Positions 23,165 through 34,279 of a DNA stretch of 64,000 nucleotides are shown piece by piece. Both the position numbers and the translations under genes were made by a program. Location: NCBI GenBank assembly GCA_905250125.1, contig CAJNOL010000659.1:5417-69416 (forward strand). The letters run 5' to 3'. Source of the stretch: Rotaria sordida. Its lineage: Eukaryota; Rotifera; Eurotatoria; Philodinida; Philodinidae. The first letter of the stretch is position 1. Each line of letters starts with the position of its first letter. The notes under the pieces are model-generated. The model was not told the origin of the DNA, made no database searches, and was given only the letters and a program-made list of their open reading frames with translations.

Positions 23165-24055
23165 AAATCATATTATTCCAGGGAAATACTGCTATAATTT
23201 CAAATAGAAGACATAATGAATTTTATATCAAATGAAAGCTCATCAAAAATGAGGTTTATCGGTACTAAATAGTGGAGGGTTATGAAAACCTTTTCATGTC
23301 GGACTTAATAAATATTCAGAAATTTTATACTTTTTTCTGCGGTGGAAAACTGAAGTACCAATGATTCAAAAATCGGGTAAAATGTTTTTCTTAGATATTT
23401 TTACATGGTTCGATAGAGCTCGTCAAGCTCTACAAAACTGTATATATTAAAACCCTTTTAAAGCATTTTTTGGGGAAAAATTCAAAAAACTATTTAAAAA
23501 ATCTTAAAAACGCTAAAAAGCCTCATAATTTTTATATGCATGAAAAACACTCGATTTTCCAATAAAGTTAGCTTTTTTTAATTATTTTTACTTCCTCAGG
23601 CATTTCGAAATATACTCATTCGACGCATTTTTTTCAGGCTGCATCGAATTCGTATATTTTCAAATATCTTACTTAAGAATACTAATGGGAAAAAGTTGAA
23701 TCTATTGTAAAAAAGACCACGTTTTTATCCTATAAAAAGTGTAAAAACATGCGAGTTTTTTTGTATATTCTTTGGACAGTTTTGTAGAGCTTGACGAGTT
23801 CTATCGAACCATGTAAAAGTATCCAAGAAAAACATTTTATCCGATTTTTGAATCATTGGTACTTTAATTTTTCATCCCAGAAAAAAGTATAAAATTTCTG
23901 AATATTTATTAAGTCCGACATGAAAAGGTTTTCATAACCCTCCACTATTTAGTACCGATAAACCTCATTTTTGATGAGCTTTCATTTGATATAAAATTCA
24001 TTATGTCTTCGACTTGAAATTATAGCAGTACTCTCCTGGAATAATATTATTTCCA
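23165..24055. mobile_element. Foldback element 3 (long palindromic MITE)
   Basis: Arms of about 275 bp (about 23173-23445 and 23770-24050) are reverse complements with few mismatches. For example, GTGGAGGGTTATGAAAACC at 23271 is mirrored by GGTTTTCATAACCCTCCAC at about 23926. The central part of about 325 bp is not paired. The outer ends read TTATTCCAGG... and ...CCTGGAATAA. No protein is encoded. High arm identity suggests recent activity or repair between the arms. Confidence 0.88.
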
Positions 24056-24114
24056 ACCGTGTAATTTCATCATTTCATGATATGATTATAGAAGAACGAC
24101 GTATTGTCTTAGAA

Positions 24115-24175
24115 AGGGTGTAGATGTTGGTGTACGTGTGGAAATCATTCTCATATGCATCCACACCCTTACTTT
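24115..24175. repeat. Degenerate TGTGGG hairpin
   Basis: AGGGTGTAGATGTTGGTGTACG, a spacer with ATCATTCTCATATG, then CATCCACACCCTTA. Same AGGGTGT...ACACCCT layout with eroded repeats. It lies 60 bp beyond foldback element 3. Confidence 0.6.
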
Positions 24176-24734
24176 CGATATTTTTATTTCGATATTTTGA
24201 CTTTCGGCATTATTCAGGAGAACCACTCTAAGTATCCATAGCCATTGTCATCTTATCGAATATTCATTAGATCATTATTTTAAAACTAAGAATAATAAAA
24301 ATTGGTTATTGAGCAAGTAAACAATATTAAATTTAGAAGTTTCTATATTCTCATTCACTTATTATAAATCGTTTTTACAATTAATAAATACCAAAATTAG
24401 TGCGTATAATCAATTATTGAGTGAATATTTTGTTTTTAGATTATATTATTTGAATTTCTAGTAGTTTTTTTTTATTTCTCTAGTAAATATTTATGTTAAA
24501 AAAGAGGGTTTCTTTTTACCTTGATGATTGGAGAAATTTTTAAAGAAACTTTTTGTTAGAAGAAACTTTTTTTGTTAACAGTAGATTGTACATCTTTTAT
24601 TTATTCTTTCGGATCCGTCGTTCTATGTTTGGATTCAACTACTCATTAATGAGTGGTTTTATGTTATACGATGTGCAACGATAGAAGAATTTCTATTTAA
24701 GAAACACGCATTGAAACATTCAGTTCAATCGGAT

Positions 24735-25805
24735 TGGTGAAAGTTGAGCACGAGGAAAGATGAGCACGGAAAGTTGAGCACAGAGGAAGATAAGCACAGG
24801 GAAAGTTCAGCATCGGAAAGTTGAGCACGAAAATGGAAATTAATTTCGACATGGCATTAATAGGCAGACGAATGCTGAGTGTATGTGTAGGTGGGGAAAG
24901 GAGTGTAGAGAGGGTAGGTACAAGTGAGTGCAAGTGAGGATGTGTAAGTGGGTACCGGTGGAATGGACAGTTGAGTAGAGGTAGACATGTGAGGATCGGT
25001 GAGGTAGACGAGTGGTTATGAATGTGCGTCGATGGACGGGTTATATGGATGTGAATAGGGATCAAGTTGTTATATACACCTTGTGAGCTCATAGTCACCT
25101 ATCCCATTCACACCCACATTCACTTGCATCTACACCAACTCACCTTCACCCACAGTCACCCACTCTACATCTACGCTCAGCATTCGTCTGCCCCGAAGGG
25201 GAAACAGCAGGGATTTCAGTTGTGAAATCTTGAAAGTCTGTTGAAGTCCTATAAAATCTCTTAAAATCTTTAAAAATTTCTTAAAACTTTTTGAAGTTTC
25301 GTAAAGCCTGTTGAAGTCTTGCAAAGTCTTGGAATCTTGAAGTCTGTGGGTTTTTTTCTGGTTATGAAATTCCTTATAGTCTCATGAAATCTTTTGAAGT
25401 CTTTGGATGTCCGATGCAGTCTCATGAAGTCTTATGAAGTTCCATGAAGCCCTTGGAAGTCTCTTGAAGTTCCGAAAATTCCTTTGAAGTTCTTAAAAGT
25501 CTTCTAAATTCTTTCAAAATCTTTCAAAAATTTGAAGTTTCTGATGTTGAAATCTCTTGAAATCTTCTGGAGTCTCGTGAAGTCTTGAAATCTTAAAATC
25601 TTAAAATCAGCTGTGTTCCCCCGGACTGCCCATTATCACCATGTCTAAAGTAATTTCCTCTTTCGTGCTCAACTTTCCGGTGCTGAACTTTCCTTGTGCT
25701 TATCTTTCCGGTGCTTAACTTTCCGTGCTTATCTTTCTCTGTACTCAACTTTCCGTGCTTAACTTTCCGTGCTCATCTTCCCTCGTGCTCAACCTTCCGG
25801 TTCCC
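24735..25805. mobile_element. Foldback element with tandem GGAAAGTTGAGCAC inverted ends
   Basis: The left end (24739-24835) is a head-to-tail run of GGAAAGTTGAGCAC, GGAAGATAAGCACA and similar 13-16-bp units. The right end (25655-25800) is the reverse-complement run, with about two extra units. Inside, CAGACGAATGCTGAG (24866) is mirrored by CTCAGCATTCGTCTG (25177), so the inverted repeat extends inward. The centre (25200-25620) is a CTTGAAGTC/TTGAAATC minisatellite. Inverted ends made of short tandem repeats are the hallmark of classic Foldback (FB) transposons. No transposase is present. Confidence 0.82.
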
Positions 25806-26226
25806 AAAACTTCTGAAACATTCTGTAGACCTTGATCGATTTTGACAAAGTCTCTATGAATGATTAAAGCGACTCCATCGTGTTTTATATTTTAATTCTG
25901 TACGAATTGTAATGAATGCTTTTAGTACGAAATGAATACTATATAATTTATATGTACAATAGATAGCTCTTTTTGTATTGATAATAGAGAAACATTCAAC
26001 AAAATTAATTAGATTTACAATCGTACAATCAATATAAGATTACTCCAGATCGATAGAGATGTCATAAGTTTGAATTTCTTCAGATGCAATACAGTTTTCA
26101 TTTCCACGTCTCAATCGAAAACGACGTCAGTATTGAAATAGGAACTAAATTTTTTCCACTAGGACATGTTTTACTTGATGCTGATAACGTGATGATATTA
26201 CCATGACAATCTAAAAGTTAGGCGTA
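25805..26226 (+). repeat. 425-bp repeat IR425, left copy
   Basis: About 420 bp that recurs in inverted orientation at about 31584-32006 at roughly 94% identity judged by eye. The outer end reads CAAAACTTCTGAAACATTCT and the inner end reads GACAATCTAAAAGTTAGG. It starts within a few bases of the end of the GGAAAGTTGAGCAC foldback element. No open frame of note. Confidence 0.82.
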
Positions 26227-26784
26227 GAATATTGTAACGGTGACTACTTCAAGTAGGCTATTATTAATGATCGATCAAATTGGTTGATTTGGTTGGACAA
26301 TTATATTAAGTATATATATTCGGTACGTAGTAAAAGAAAGAATGAGAACTACAAGACAAGTCGCACAAGAAAGAACCATGGCTGTGAGTTGTCGATCGAG
26401 TCGACGACGTATAATTGAAATTTGTCGTCAAACTATTCGGTGAACATTTCAAAAAGCCAAAACACCGAATAGTGATGCAACAGGCATGGGCAATACACTC
26501 TCCATGACCGGGTAGTGAACAGATGCATAGTATCAACTAAATATCACATAAACGAAGTAATTCATTAAATCATAAGAGAATATGCAGTGAATTGAAGAAA
26601 ATGTATTTTTATTTATTTATTCAAGATTAATATAGAATTTTCGACCAGTTTTCAGTTGGAACCTGCTGGTAAAATCGGTCATCTTCAGTACTTAACAACG
26701 AAAAATAATCATCAAAAACTAACATCATAACATAAAACGCATAATATAAAAAAAATTAAATTATAAGTCATAAATCATAAAGCA

Positions 26785-26846
26785 GGGTGTGGATGTGGGG
26801 TTTCAATGGGATGAATTCCATAACACACCCACACCCACCCCACCCA
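26785..26846. repeat. TGTGGG hairpin just downstream of the phosphatase stop
   Basis: AGGGTGTGGATGTGGGG, a spacer of about 27 bp with GATGAATTCC, then CACACCCACACCCACCCCACCC. On the minus strand the G-rich repeats begin only about 7 nt after the phosphatase stop codon (26854-26856), the same polarity as at the broken gluconolactonase. Confidence 0.8.
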
Positions 26847-26853
26847 GAAATGT

Positions 26854-28266
26854 CTAAACGTCTTCTTCTTTCGAATAAAAACTCAACGCATCCGCGACAT
26901 CCTTGTCTTGTATCCCACAAGCTTTTGTGAAATCCTCAAATAAGTCATTGCGATGCTTGACATAATCCTTGTACTGTTTCAAGGGACAACTAGCACTTGG
27001 GCCACTTGCACATCCAGGTAGAGGTTTCGGTGCTGAATTGACAAGAACTCTGACAAACGATCCGTTATACGCGACAGATGTACAACTGAGTCGTTCCAAT
27101 GCAATGTTACCCAAAAATGGAACGAAGTTGCTTGTTTTCCATATTCGCTGATAATTAATTTTATCCAGCGGGATCGTTGTGTTTATATTTACCACGTCGT
27201 GATATTCAGAATCGTTATATAGACCTAATGCTGTCATGATAAGAGTTGGTAACTGTCGATGGGCAACACTAATGTAAAGATGTTGATCCTTGGTGGTCGT
27301 ATCACTAAGAAGATTACTCGATGCAACGACCCAAGGCATACCGAGGCTAGGTGATAGATTATTTCCATAACCCAACTCATAGTAGTATCTGATATCGAAA
27401 TAGTACTCGAAGGATAGCCATTCCTCGGATGTAAAAATTCCACAAAAGGGCGAAGAGCCTCGAATTATGGTTTCATATCCACACAACTCTTGCATCGCTA
27501 ATACATCCTTGGCTGAAAATTGAAATCCCGATACATGAGCGTTCAATCGCTCTATAATCGGCACTGCATAATATTGTAGCCAAATATTCGCATTTTTCCT
27601 ACCCGTCAAAGAATCAAATCTGGGACAAGTTTTCGTCGGTACTAGAGTATCAGCTCCTCGGTGCTTGTCTTCTGAAATGTAGACCACCTGACCGATCGTT
27701 TCATGGCCAGCATAAAGTCCAGCAAAGAGTGCCTGTGCGCTTTCCTTTGTCCGATTCGAATCTGATCCCCAGACTTTGAAAGATGCATCCTTTTTTACGG
27801 GCAATAGATTCGGGTATCGGTATGCAAGACGAGTGCCTAGGCTAAATGCTTCAAAAAATCCGAGTTTTGCCAGTTTTTCGACTTGTTCCTCGCTGTTTGA
27901 GATGGGTGAAGACCAATGAGTTAAGAAGGCTAAGTCTGCCGAACTGGAAAAGTCGACGTAATCAGACAAGTTCTTGAATCGTTGAAAAAATGGTTCGATA
28001 GTCAGCTCATAATCATTGTCGTTGACGTAAATAGAGCCGTGACGCACGCTATAAACGGCTTTGTCGACACTGCAACCTTGAGGAGGATCAGGACTTAGTC
28101 CTTCCGAGTTAGATTCAAAATAAGGAGAGATGCCAGTAAGATGATGGAGGACGTTGAACTTGTAGGAGCCATAAGTTGGACCAGCTGAAATGGTCCATGG
28201 AGTATATAAATCAATGGCGTTTGCTTTGATAACAAAGGAGATGCAGAACAACAAAAGCGAAGACAT
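26854..28266 (-). CDS. Secreted histidine acid phosphatase (MINPP/phytase-like)
   Basis: A 470-aa intronless protein with signal peptide (MSSLLLFCISFVIKANA). Branch-2 histidine phosphatase landmarks are present: YSVRHGSIYVND (RHG at residues 75-77, the catalytic His), then LGTRLAYRYPNLLPVKKDASFKVWGSDSNRTKESAQALFAGL, the substrate-pocket region of MINPP/phytases (given in two parts here as LGTRLAYRYPNLL and VWGSDSNRTKESA), and ISVAHRQLPTLIMTALGLYN near residue 335, the position of the second catalytic motif. The canonical RHGxRxP is altered to RHGSIYV and HAE/HD is replaced by HRQ. From memory, a fungal subfamily has similar changes. The family removes phosphate from inositol polyphosphates and other esters; activity here is uncertain. 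Several cysteines near the C-terminus suggest disulfides in a secreted protein. A TTTCAG acceptor-like site at 28334 lies 67 nt upstream. Possible transfer from fungi. Confidence 0.88.
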   Translation of the reverse strand: MSSLLLFCISFVIKANAIDLYTPWTISAGPTYGSYKFNVLHHLTGISPYFESNSEGLSPDPPQGCSVDKAVYSVRHGSIYVNDNDYELTIEPFFQRFKNLSDYVDFSSSADLAFLTHWSSPISNSEEQVEKLAKLGFFEAFSLGTRLAYRYPNLLPVKKDASFKVWGSDSNRTKESAQALFAGLYAGHETIGQVVYISEDKHRGADTLVPTKTCPRFDSLTGRKNANIWLQYYAVPIIERLNAHVSGFQFSAKDVLAMQELCGYETIIRGSSPFCGIFTSEEWLSFEYYFDIRYYYELGYGNNLSPSLGMPWVVASSNLLSDTTTKDQHLYISVAHRQLPTLIMTALGLYNDSEYHDVVNINTTIPLDKINYQRIWKTSNFVPFLGNIALERLSCTSVAYNGSFVRVLVNSAPKPLPGCASGPSASCPLKQYKDYVKHRNDLFEDFTKACGIQDKDVADALSFYSKEEDV

Positions 28267-29621
28267 CCAATGAACTTAATGACTTATTTTTCGTCTCGAT
28301 TTTTTTGATCAGATTTCAATATGGACAGGACAGCTGAAACAAAATTAATTTTAAAAATATTTCATCTTCTTATTCTTCACTCTTTGACATCTATATACTT
28401 GTTAAATGACAATGAATAGAAACAAGTAGCGAAGATAATGTATGGAGTAACGCTGACGCTCTATCAAAACAATAAAACAATTGTATCCTGTTGGTCTGAT
28501 CATGTGAACGAATACGAATATTTGTCTTTTTCGCTCTTTCATGATAATCTATCTAATCCAAATCGTTTTGTCTTTATCCTCGTCAATGATGCTCTTAGAA
28601 AGAACAAGTGGTAACATGATCGTATTATCATGAACCGATCTAATCTTATCATTTGACCGAAAATAAAGCTTCTTATTGTCGTCTTACCGTTGTTCATACA
28701 GAGGATACCTGTTATTTGTATAACAGAATCTAAATGCATGATAATGATCTTTTTTTTCGTAGCACAAGAAAAAGAATATGAAATGCGAACAACAATCAAG
28801 CTAATACAGTAATATGCATATCACAACTACTAGTAATTGTATCGTCTATAAATTTGACTAGGAAGCAGATCACAGAAGAGGTCAACCTCGGATTAAAATG
28901 ATACGGTTTGAGTCACAGCACAGTTCCAGTATAGACGATCATCAAAACAAGAATAATGTCGTGTGAGTGACAACTTATTCTGCGTTTTGAAACAGATAGT
29001 AGTACGATTTTGTTTTAACACTGGCAGTGAGAACACGCGATCTTGATATAACGACGTCAAGATTCTCTTTCGGAAAACAGAAATAAAACTATGCAATGTT
29101 TTCTTATTGATATCAATAGGACATCTTTGAGATGGTATGATAATTCTAGTAAACTTTAAACGCTTTTCGTTAGAGGTTTCTTTGATCTGTCGACCAGATT
29201 CTGTTAGAATTCTTACAGTGATCTAAATAGAATTATTTTCTAAATAGGTTTTTTTCTCTCAAATAAACTATTCATAGTAAAAATGATTGGTTAAAATGTC
29301 GAGCCATACACATAAGACAGCCCTATATCATTAAGAATAGCCAATGTATGCGTGTTGCTATATGTCATATGCCGTTCGTAAATCACTTGCGATGTGCATG
29401 AGGAACATAATGGAAGGCGGCGCGTACGTATCATGTCGCCACACGTACACCGCGTAATGCATCGTACACTATAGGAGCAGCAGAGTAAATTACCGATGGG
29501 TCTAATTACTCCTGATGAAAATGATTGTCAACATTCTTTAACATAAATATATTCAAAATAATACTTCAGAAATTTCTTATTCTAGTTTTTGTTTCCGTAA
29601 TAAGTTAGAAAATAAATTTAA
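28267..29621. other. Upstream spacer of the phosphatase gene
   Basis: No recognised gene. Short frames at 28539-28799 and 28893-29096 match nothing I know. A GC-rich patch at 29415-29455 stands out in otherwise AT-rich DNA. Confidence 0.5.
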
Positions 29622-30830
29622 TTTTTCCGTGGCACGACATTTGCGTGCCGACTCTTGCGCGCAACGACATTTCCGCGCATGACATTAGCGCGCGCGACCT
29701 TGTCGCGCAAAATGAGATAGTTTGTTTTTTTCTGTGTTAAATTAATACATCTTCTAAAGTTTCATTAACGGTTCTTTTAGTGTGACTATCAGTGTCAGAG
29801 CTGAAATAGATTATTGCTGATTCAGCTGTTTCCACTCAGTACGTTGAATGGAGTTACCACTGTTTCGCCTCATTTTAACTTCCGCACTGGTGGCTGCAGC
29901 GTTTCGGTGTGGGGTCGAAACGGAATCAAGAGAACAGAGACCCTGCTGCCCAGAACCACAGTTCAATATTCAAGTCCACTTCAGAAACTACACTTGAAAC
30001 TCAGATCCAGGTCAAAACCTATACCCACACCCTCGCTTCACATCTACTGATCAAAATCTGATTCAGAAAACGAACTCATGGATCTCACCTGTTCTCAAAG
30101 GCTATTTTTCTTTGGAAAGCTAATATGCTAACACCAATAATTGGAATGCTAGATGAATCACCAGAATGGTAGTATCATTACCTGGGATTATATTGGCATC
30201 ACCCGAAATGATGCTAATAACCCAAGTGATACTTGTGGCATCTGAGCTTACACCCTAGCCAACTCAGCGATACCTCCAACATCCAGGTGATGCATCTAGC
30301 ATCCAAAGTAGTACCCCTACAAACCCAGATGATGTCTCTAGCGTTGCAGATGTCGGTGTTAGCTTTCTGGTTTTCCATGCAGAATTTGTTTCTTTCAAAA
30401 GGCGAAGTCCATTAGATGATTTCATGAGTCAAGTCTCCATTTGAGCTGAACTACTTGAACAGTTCACCTTAGGCCGGAAGCGGTCTTTGAACCGTTCATG
30501 TAATCTGAGCTGAACTATTCGAGTAGATCAGATCGCTTCAATGAACGGTTCATCAGTTCCGAACTTCTAGCGAGCTGTTCAACTCTCACTACGCGTCAAC
30601 GTCCCGCACCCGTGGCCATACGCTCCCCCACATCTATTCCCCATCTACACCTATAGAAAAGTTAATGAAAATTTAGAAGATCTTTCAACTTAACGCAGGA
30701 AAAATAAACTATCTTATTTTGCGTGGAAGTGTCGCACGCGCTAGTGACATGCGCGAAAGTGTCGTTGCGCGCAAGTGTCGCCGCGCAAATGTCACGCGCG
30801 CAAACGTCGTACAACCAATTTTTCAATACT
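29622..30830. mobile_element. CpG-rich foldback element with CGACATTTGCGCGC inverted ends
   Basis: The left end (29630-29775) holds about five tandem 15-16-bp units of the type CGACATTTGCGCGC, followed by AAAATGAGATAGTTTG. The right end (30657-30825) is the reverse complement with about six units, and its inner part (CAAACTATCTTATTTT-type) also mirrors the left. The centre (29776-30656) contains ordinary sequence plus imperfect GATGATGC/CATCCAGG repeats (30180-30350) and mirrored GAACGGTTCAT-type stretches (30430-30580). The ends are extreme in CpG for this AT-rich region. No transposase seen. Confidence 0.78.
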
Positions 30831-31371
30831 TTAGAATATAATACCAAAAGTAATTCCGAGAGTACAGAAAAATCAAAACGCACGAAAAACAAATATAAAT
30901 AGCAACAAAAATAATAAGACACAAAATTATTAATAAATCAAGATGCAAATAGGTTTGTCTACAAAATGATGGAACTAAGTGAACAAATTATGAAATCATG
31001 GTACCAGTCAATTAAGATCAGATCACGAGGGAACATTGAACTACTTTTCTCATGTTCTCATACGAGTAATTTTCATTCGAAACAAAAGAATTATAGTGGG
31101 CTTGAAATGAAAGTGGTAGAAGATAATCTTTTTGTTTTGACAACTACAAAGGATGCGGATGTGTTAGTGTGACTAATCATGAAGATGAATTACACACCCC
31201 AAGAGACATATCCACAATCATATCGACCCGCGGCTACACCGCTTCTAAAACACCTTCACAAAAGCTAAACGAGTCTCCAACACTAAAATTATCTCCAGTT
31301 ACAACCAATAACACACTTTTGTGATTTGTAGATAATCTCTCATAGGTCTGAATTAGTTTTAAAGAATACTT

Positions 31372-31540
31372 AAGGGTGTGTGATGTGTGATGTGTGGTGG
31401 GTGTGAGTGGGATGTGGACGCGGGTGGGGTGGGGTGGGGTGTGTGAGTATGGGTGTGGGATGTGGGTGTAGATCTTCTCTTCAACAAAACCCACACCCAC
31501 ATCTGCACCCCGCACCCCACACTCGTACCCATACAACACA
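31372..31540. repeat. TGTGGG hairpin cluster
   Basis: The G-rich arm 31374-31471 starts AGGGTGTGTGATG and includes GGGTGGGGTGGGGTGGGGTG. The spacer is AGATCTTCTCTTCAAC. The C-rich arm 31485-31531 follows. Open frames on both strands across it are repeat-encoded. Confidence 0.82.
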
Positions 31541-31583
31541 TCATTTGATTTTCCTCTCAATGATGTTGCATTCGTATTCAGTT

Positions 31584-32006
31584 AGGCTAACTTTTAGATT
31601 GTCATGGTAATATCATCACGTTATCAGCATCAAGTAAAACATGTCCTAGTGAAAAAAATTTAGTTGCTATTTCAATACTGACGTCGTTCTCGACTGAGAC
31701 GTGGAAATGAAAACTGTATTGCATCTGAAGAAATTCAAACTTATGATATCTCTATCGATCTGGAGTAATCTTATATTGATTGTACAATTGTAAATCTAAT
31801 TAATCTTGTTGAATATTTCTCTATTATCAATACAAAAAGAACTATCTATTGTATATATAAATTATATAGTATTCATTTCGTACTAAAAGCGTTCATTACA
31901 ATTCGTACAGAACTAAAATATGAGACACGATGGAGTCGCTTTAATCATTCATAAAGACTTTGTCGAAATCGATCGGAACTTACAGGATGTTTCCGAAGTT
32001 TTGAGA
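31584..32006 (-). repeat. 425-bp repeat IR425, right copy
   Basis: Reverse-complement copy of 25805-26226. The inner end reads CTAACTTTTAGATTGTC and the outer end reads ACAGGATGTTTCCGAAGTTTTG. The inner edge lies 45 bp from the TGTGGG cluster. Confidence 0.82.
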
Positions 32007-32192
32007 CACGATAAAATTAGTTTACTTGCAGATAAAGAATAATCTGTAACTGAATGTATTTTATATGAGCTTTCAGTCAGTACTCCGTGACGGTCTTTCA
32101 AATGACATACAATTCAATGATATCTTCTCTTCTAATAATAAAAATACAAACCTGAAAATGTAATGACAATATTTTCGAAATCGACCAACAAG

Positions 32193-32613
32193 AAAGGGTG
32201 TCACATAATAAATGATGATAAATTGTTTATGATGTTTTTCATACTTTTTTTTTCACGTGGAAGGCTGAAATTTTTGTCACACATATATCTAATCAAGATC
32301 TTTTATTTCTAAAAGTTTTAACTTTCTAGCCATCACTACTGATGAAATACATCGATAGGATTGAAATACATAAATTTCAGTGCTCGATTTTTTCATTATT
32401 TTGTCAAAATAGCTCAAAAATCCAGTGCCGAAATTTATGTATTTCTATCTTGTTGATGTATTTTACCAGTAGCTATGGCTAGACAGCTGAAACTTTCAGA
32501 AATAAAAGATCTTGATTAGATATATGTGTGACAAAAATTTCAGCCTTCTACATCAAAAAAAGTATGAACAATATCATAAACAATTTATCATCACTTATTA
32601 TGTGACACCCTTT
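32193..32613. mobile_element. Palindromic MITE with AGGGTGTCACATAATAA ends
   Basis: Nearly complete palindrome: arms about 32194-32392 and 32405-32612, centre about 12 bp. The ends read AGGGTGTCACATAATAA and TTATTATGTGACACCCT. The arms are nearly identical over 200 bp. The terminal AGGGTGT equals the terminus of the TGTGGG hairpins, and the element sits only 8 bp from the largest such cluster. Confidence 0.88.
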
Positions 32614-32619
32614 ATTGGG

Positions 32620-32905
32620 AGTGGGTGTGGGTGTGGGTGTGGTTGTGACTGTGGGTGTGGTTGTGGCCCTGGGTGTAGGTGGGTGTGGATATGGGTGAGT
32701 GGGTGTGGGTGTGCGTGACAAGAAGATCAACACCCACACCCACACCCACACCCACACCCAAACACCCGCACCCACAAACCCACACCCACACACCCACACA
32801 TCCACACACCCACACCCACCCACACCCACGCACCCACACCCACCCACACCCACCCACACCCACCCACACCCACACCCACATCCACACCCACACCCACACT
32901 CAATA
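32620..32905. repeat. Largest TGTGGG cluster in the window
   Basis: The G-rich arm 32620-32713 (about 15 hexamers with variants) is followed by the spacer GACAAGAAGATCAA, then a C-rich arm of about 175 bp (32729-32900) of CACACCC and CACCCA units. The polarity switch is exact. Long low-complexity frames here are not genes. Confidence 0.9.
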
Positions 32906-34279
32906 TGAAAAACTATCATATGCGCATGTTTGCTCCTATTCTTGAGTAGGTACCTGTTTCATCATGAACATTTGCATTAAATAGTAAAATCATTACTTTC
33001 AATACCGTGATTTGAAGTAGGAATGCCAAAAAATATTATATTGATTTAAGAAAAAATTCCATCTTTAGCATTGGTTAGAAATTAGTAATAAAATGAAGCA
33101 ATTGAAAAATGTCCTACGTAGTTATCATACGTAGAAAAGCTTGAAGTTCTGAAGCAGCAGCAATCGGGTTAGGTCCGTTTCTTTCGAGATCGAAACAGAC
33201 TATACCCATAACTTTCTTTGCCCATTGCTTGGTTCGTGTTGTATGTATTTATCGATGTAGGGTCCATCTTGTCCGATAAACTATCGCCTAAATAAGAAAT
33301 CATTCATTTCTTTGATAGTTTGTTCTAATAGTAATCAAATATCATACTAAGGAGCTAGTCTTTTTTTCGGCAAAATTTCAAAGAACAAATAGGTAAACAA
33401 AGAAGTCGAATAAAAGTGATCCGATGGAAAAATGAAAAAACATTCTCTTTATGGCATAAGATACTTATTATAATGAAACCTTTTTATGCTAGGTGATCGA
33501 TAAATAGAGAGAGAAAAACACGTGCTTGTTCAATGAATAAAGACGTGCTGGTGAGAAATAGGAATTGAAATGCAAACATAGACCAGCTGAGTGTCAGCAA
33601 TCTCCATCAAATGAGCAATAAACCGTATGAGTAAAAGAGTTTATTGCCATAATGCATGGTTGAATGTGCACTGAATCATGTTGTACATTTTTTTGTTTAA
33701 AAGTAGCGAATAAACCTTTGAAAGACTTGAAAATTGACTTTAGACGATAATTTTTTCTCTTACAAGCTTACAAAGCGTACACTTTCAGTTTTCTTTAATT
33801 CTTTGTTGAGACATCTCACTTTTTTTAAGGAATCCACTTTTTAATCAAAAGATCTTCTAGAAAGATAATAACTGTTGAGAAAATGTGTATGATCTCAGTT
33901 GGATAAATCTAAAGTTTCATCCTATATCAATTTTTTTTATAGAATTGTTTCCTTTGCGCAGCGGCTGAGTCTGACAATTCTCAAGGCCTTCGCGAAACCC
34001 TATTTTCTAAGATTCGTTCACTATTCTCAAACAAAAACCAGATATTAAATTTGTAAGAGTTTAAAATATTGCTCCTAATCTATAGTCGTTCATCTGTCTT
34101 CAAGAGACTTTCTCACTATCGGCTAATGATTTGATATTTAGAATTTTTGACTCGAATTTCTTTCTTGAGGTGATCTGAACTCAAACTCTGTTTCCACAAA
34201 TGTCATTTTTTGCTATGAACTACAATTAGGAGTTTTTTCTCTGTTTATTTTTTTCCTGTGCTGAAATGCACTTTGCTAT
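32906..34279. other. Spacer downstream of the dynamin gene
   Basis: No recognised gene or inverted repeat. A few T-runs and AT-rich sequence only. Confidence 0.5.

Noticed and set aside
24697..25098. 133-aa Pro/Ser/His-rich frame
   Set aside because: It lies inside the inverted end and repeat core of the GGAAAGTTGAGCAC foldback element.
32548..32945. Long frames encoding Gly/Cys/Val/Trp-rich or Thr/His/Pro-rich proteins on both strands
   Set aside because: They are translations of the TGTGGG/CCCACA repeat in different frames, open because the repeat lacks stops.
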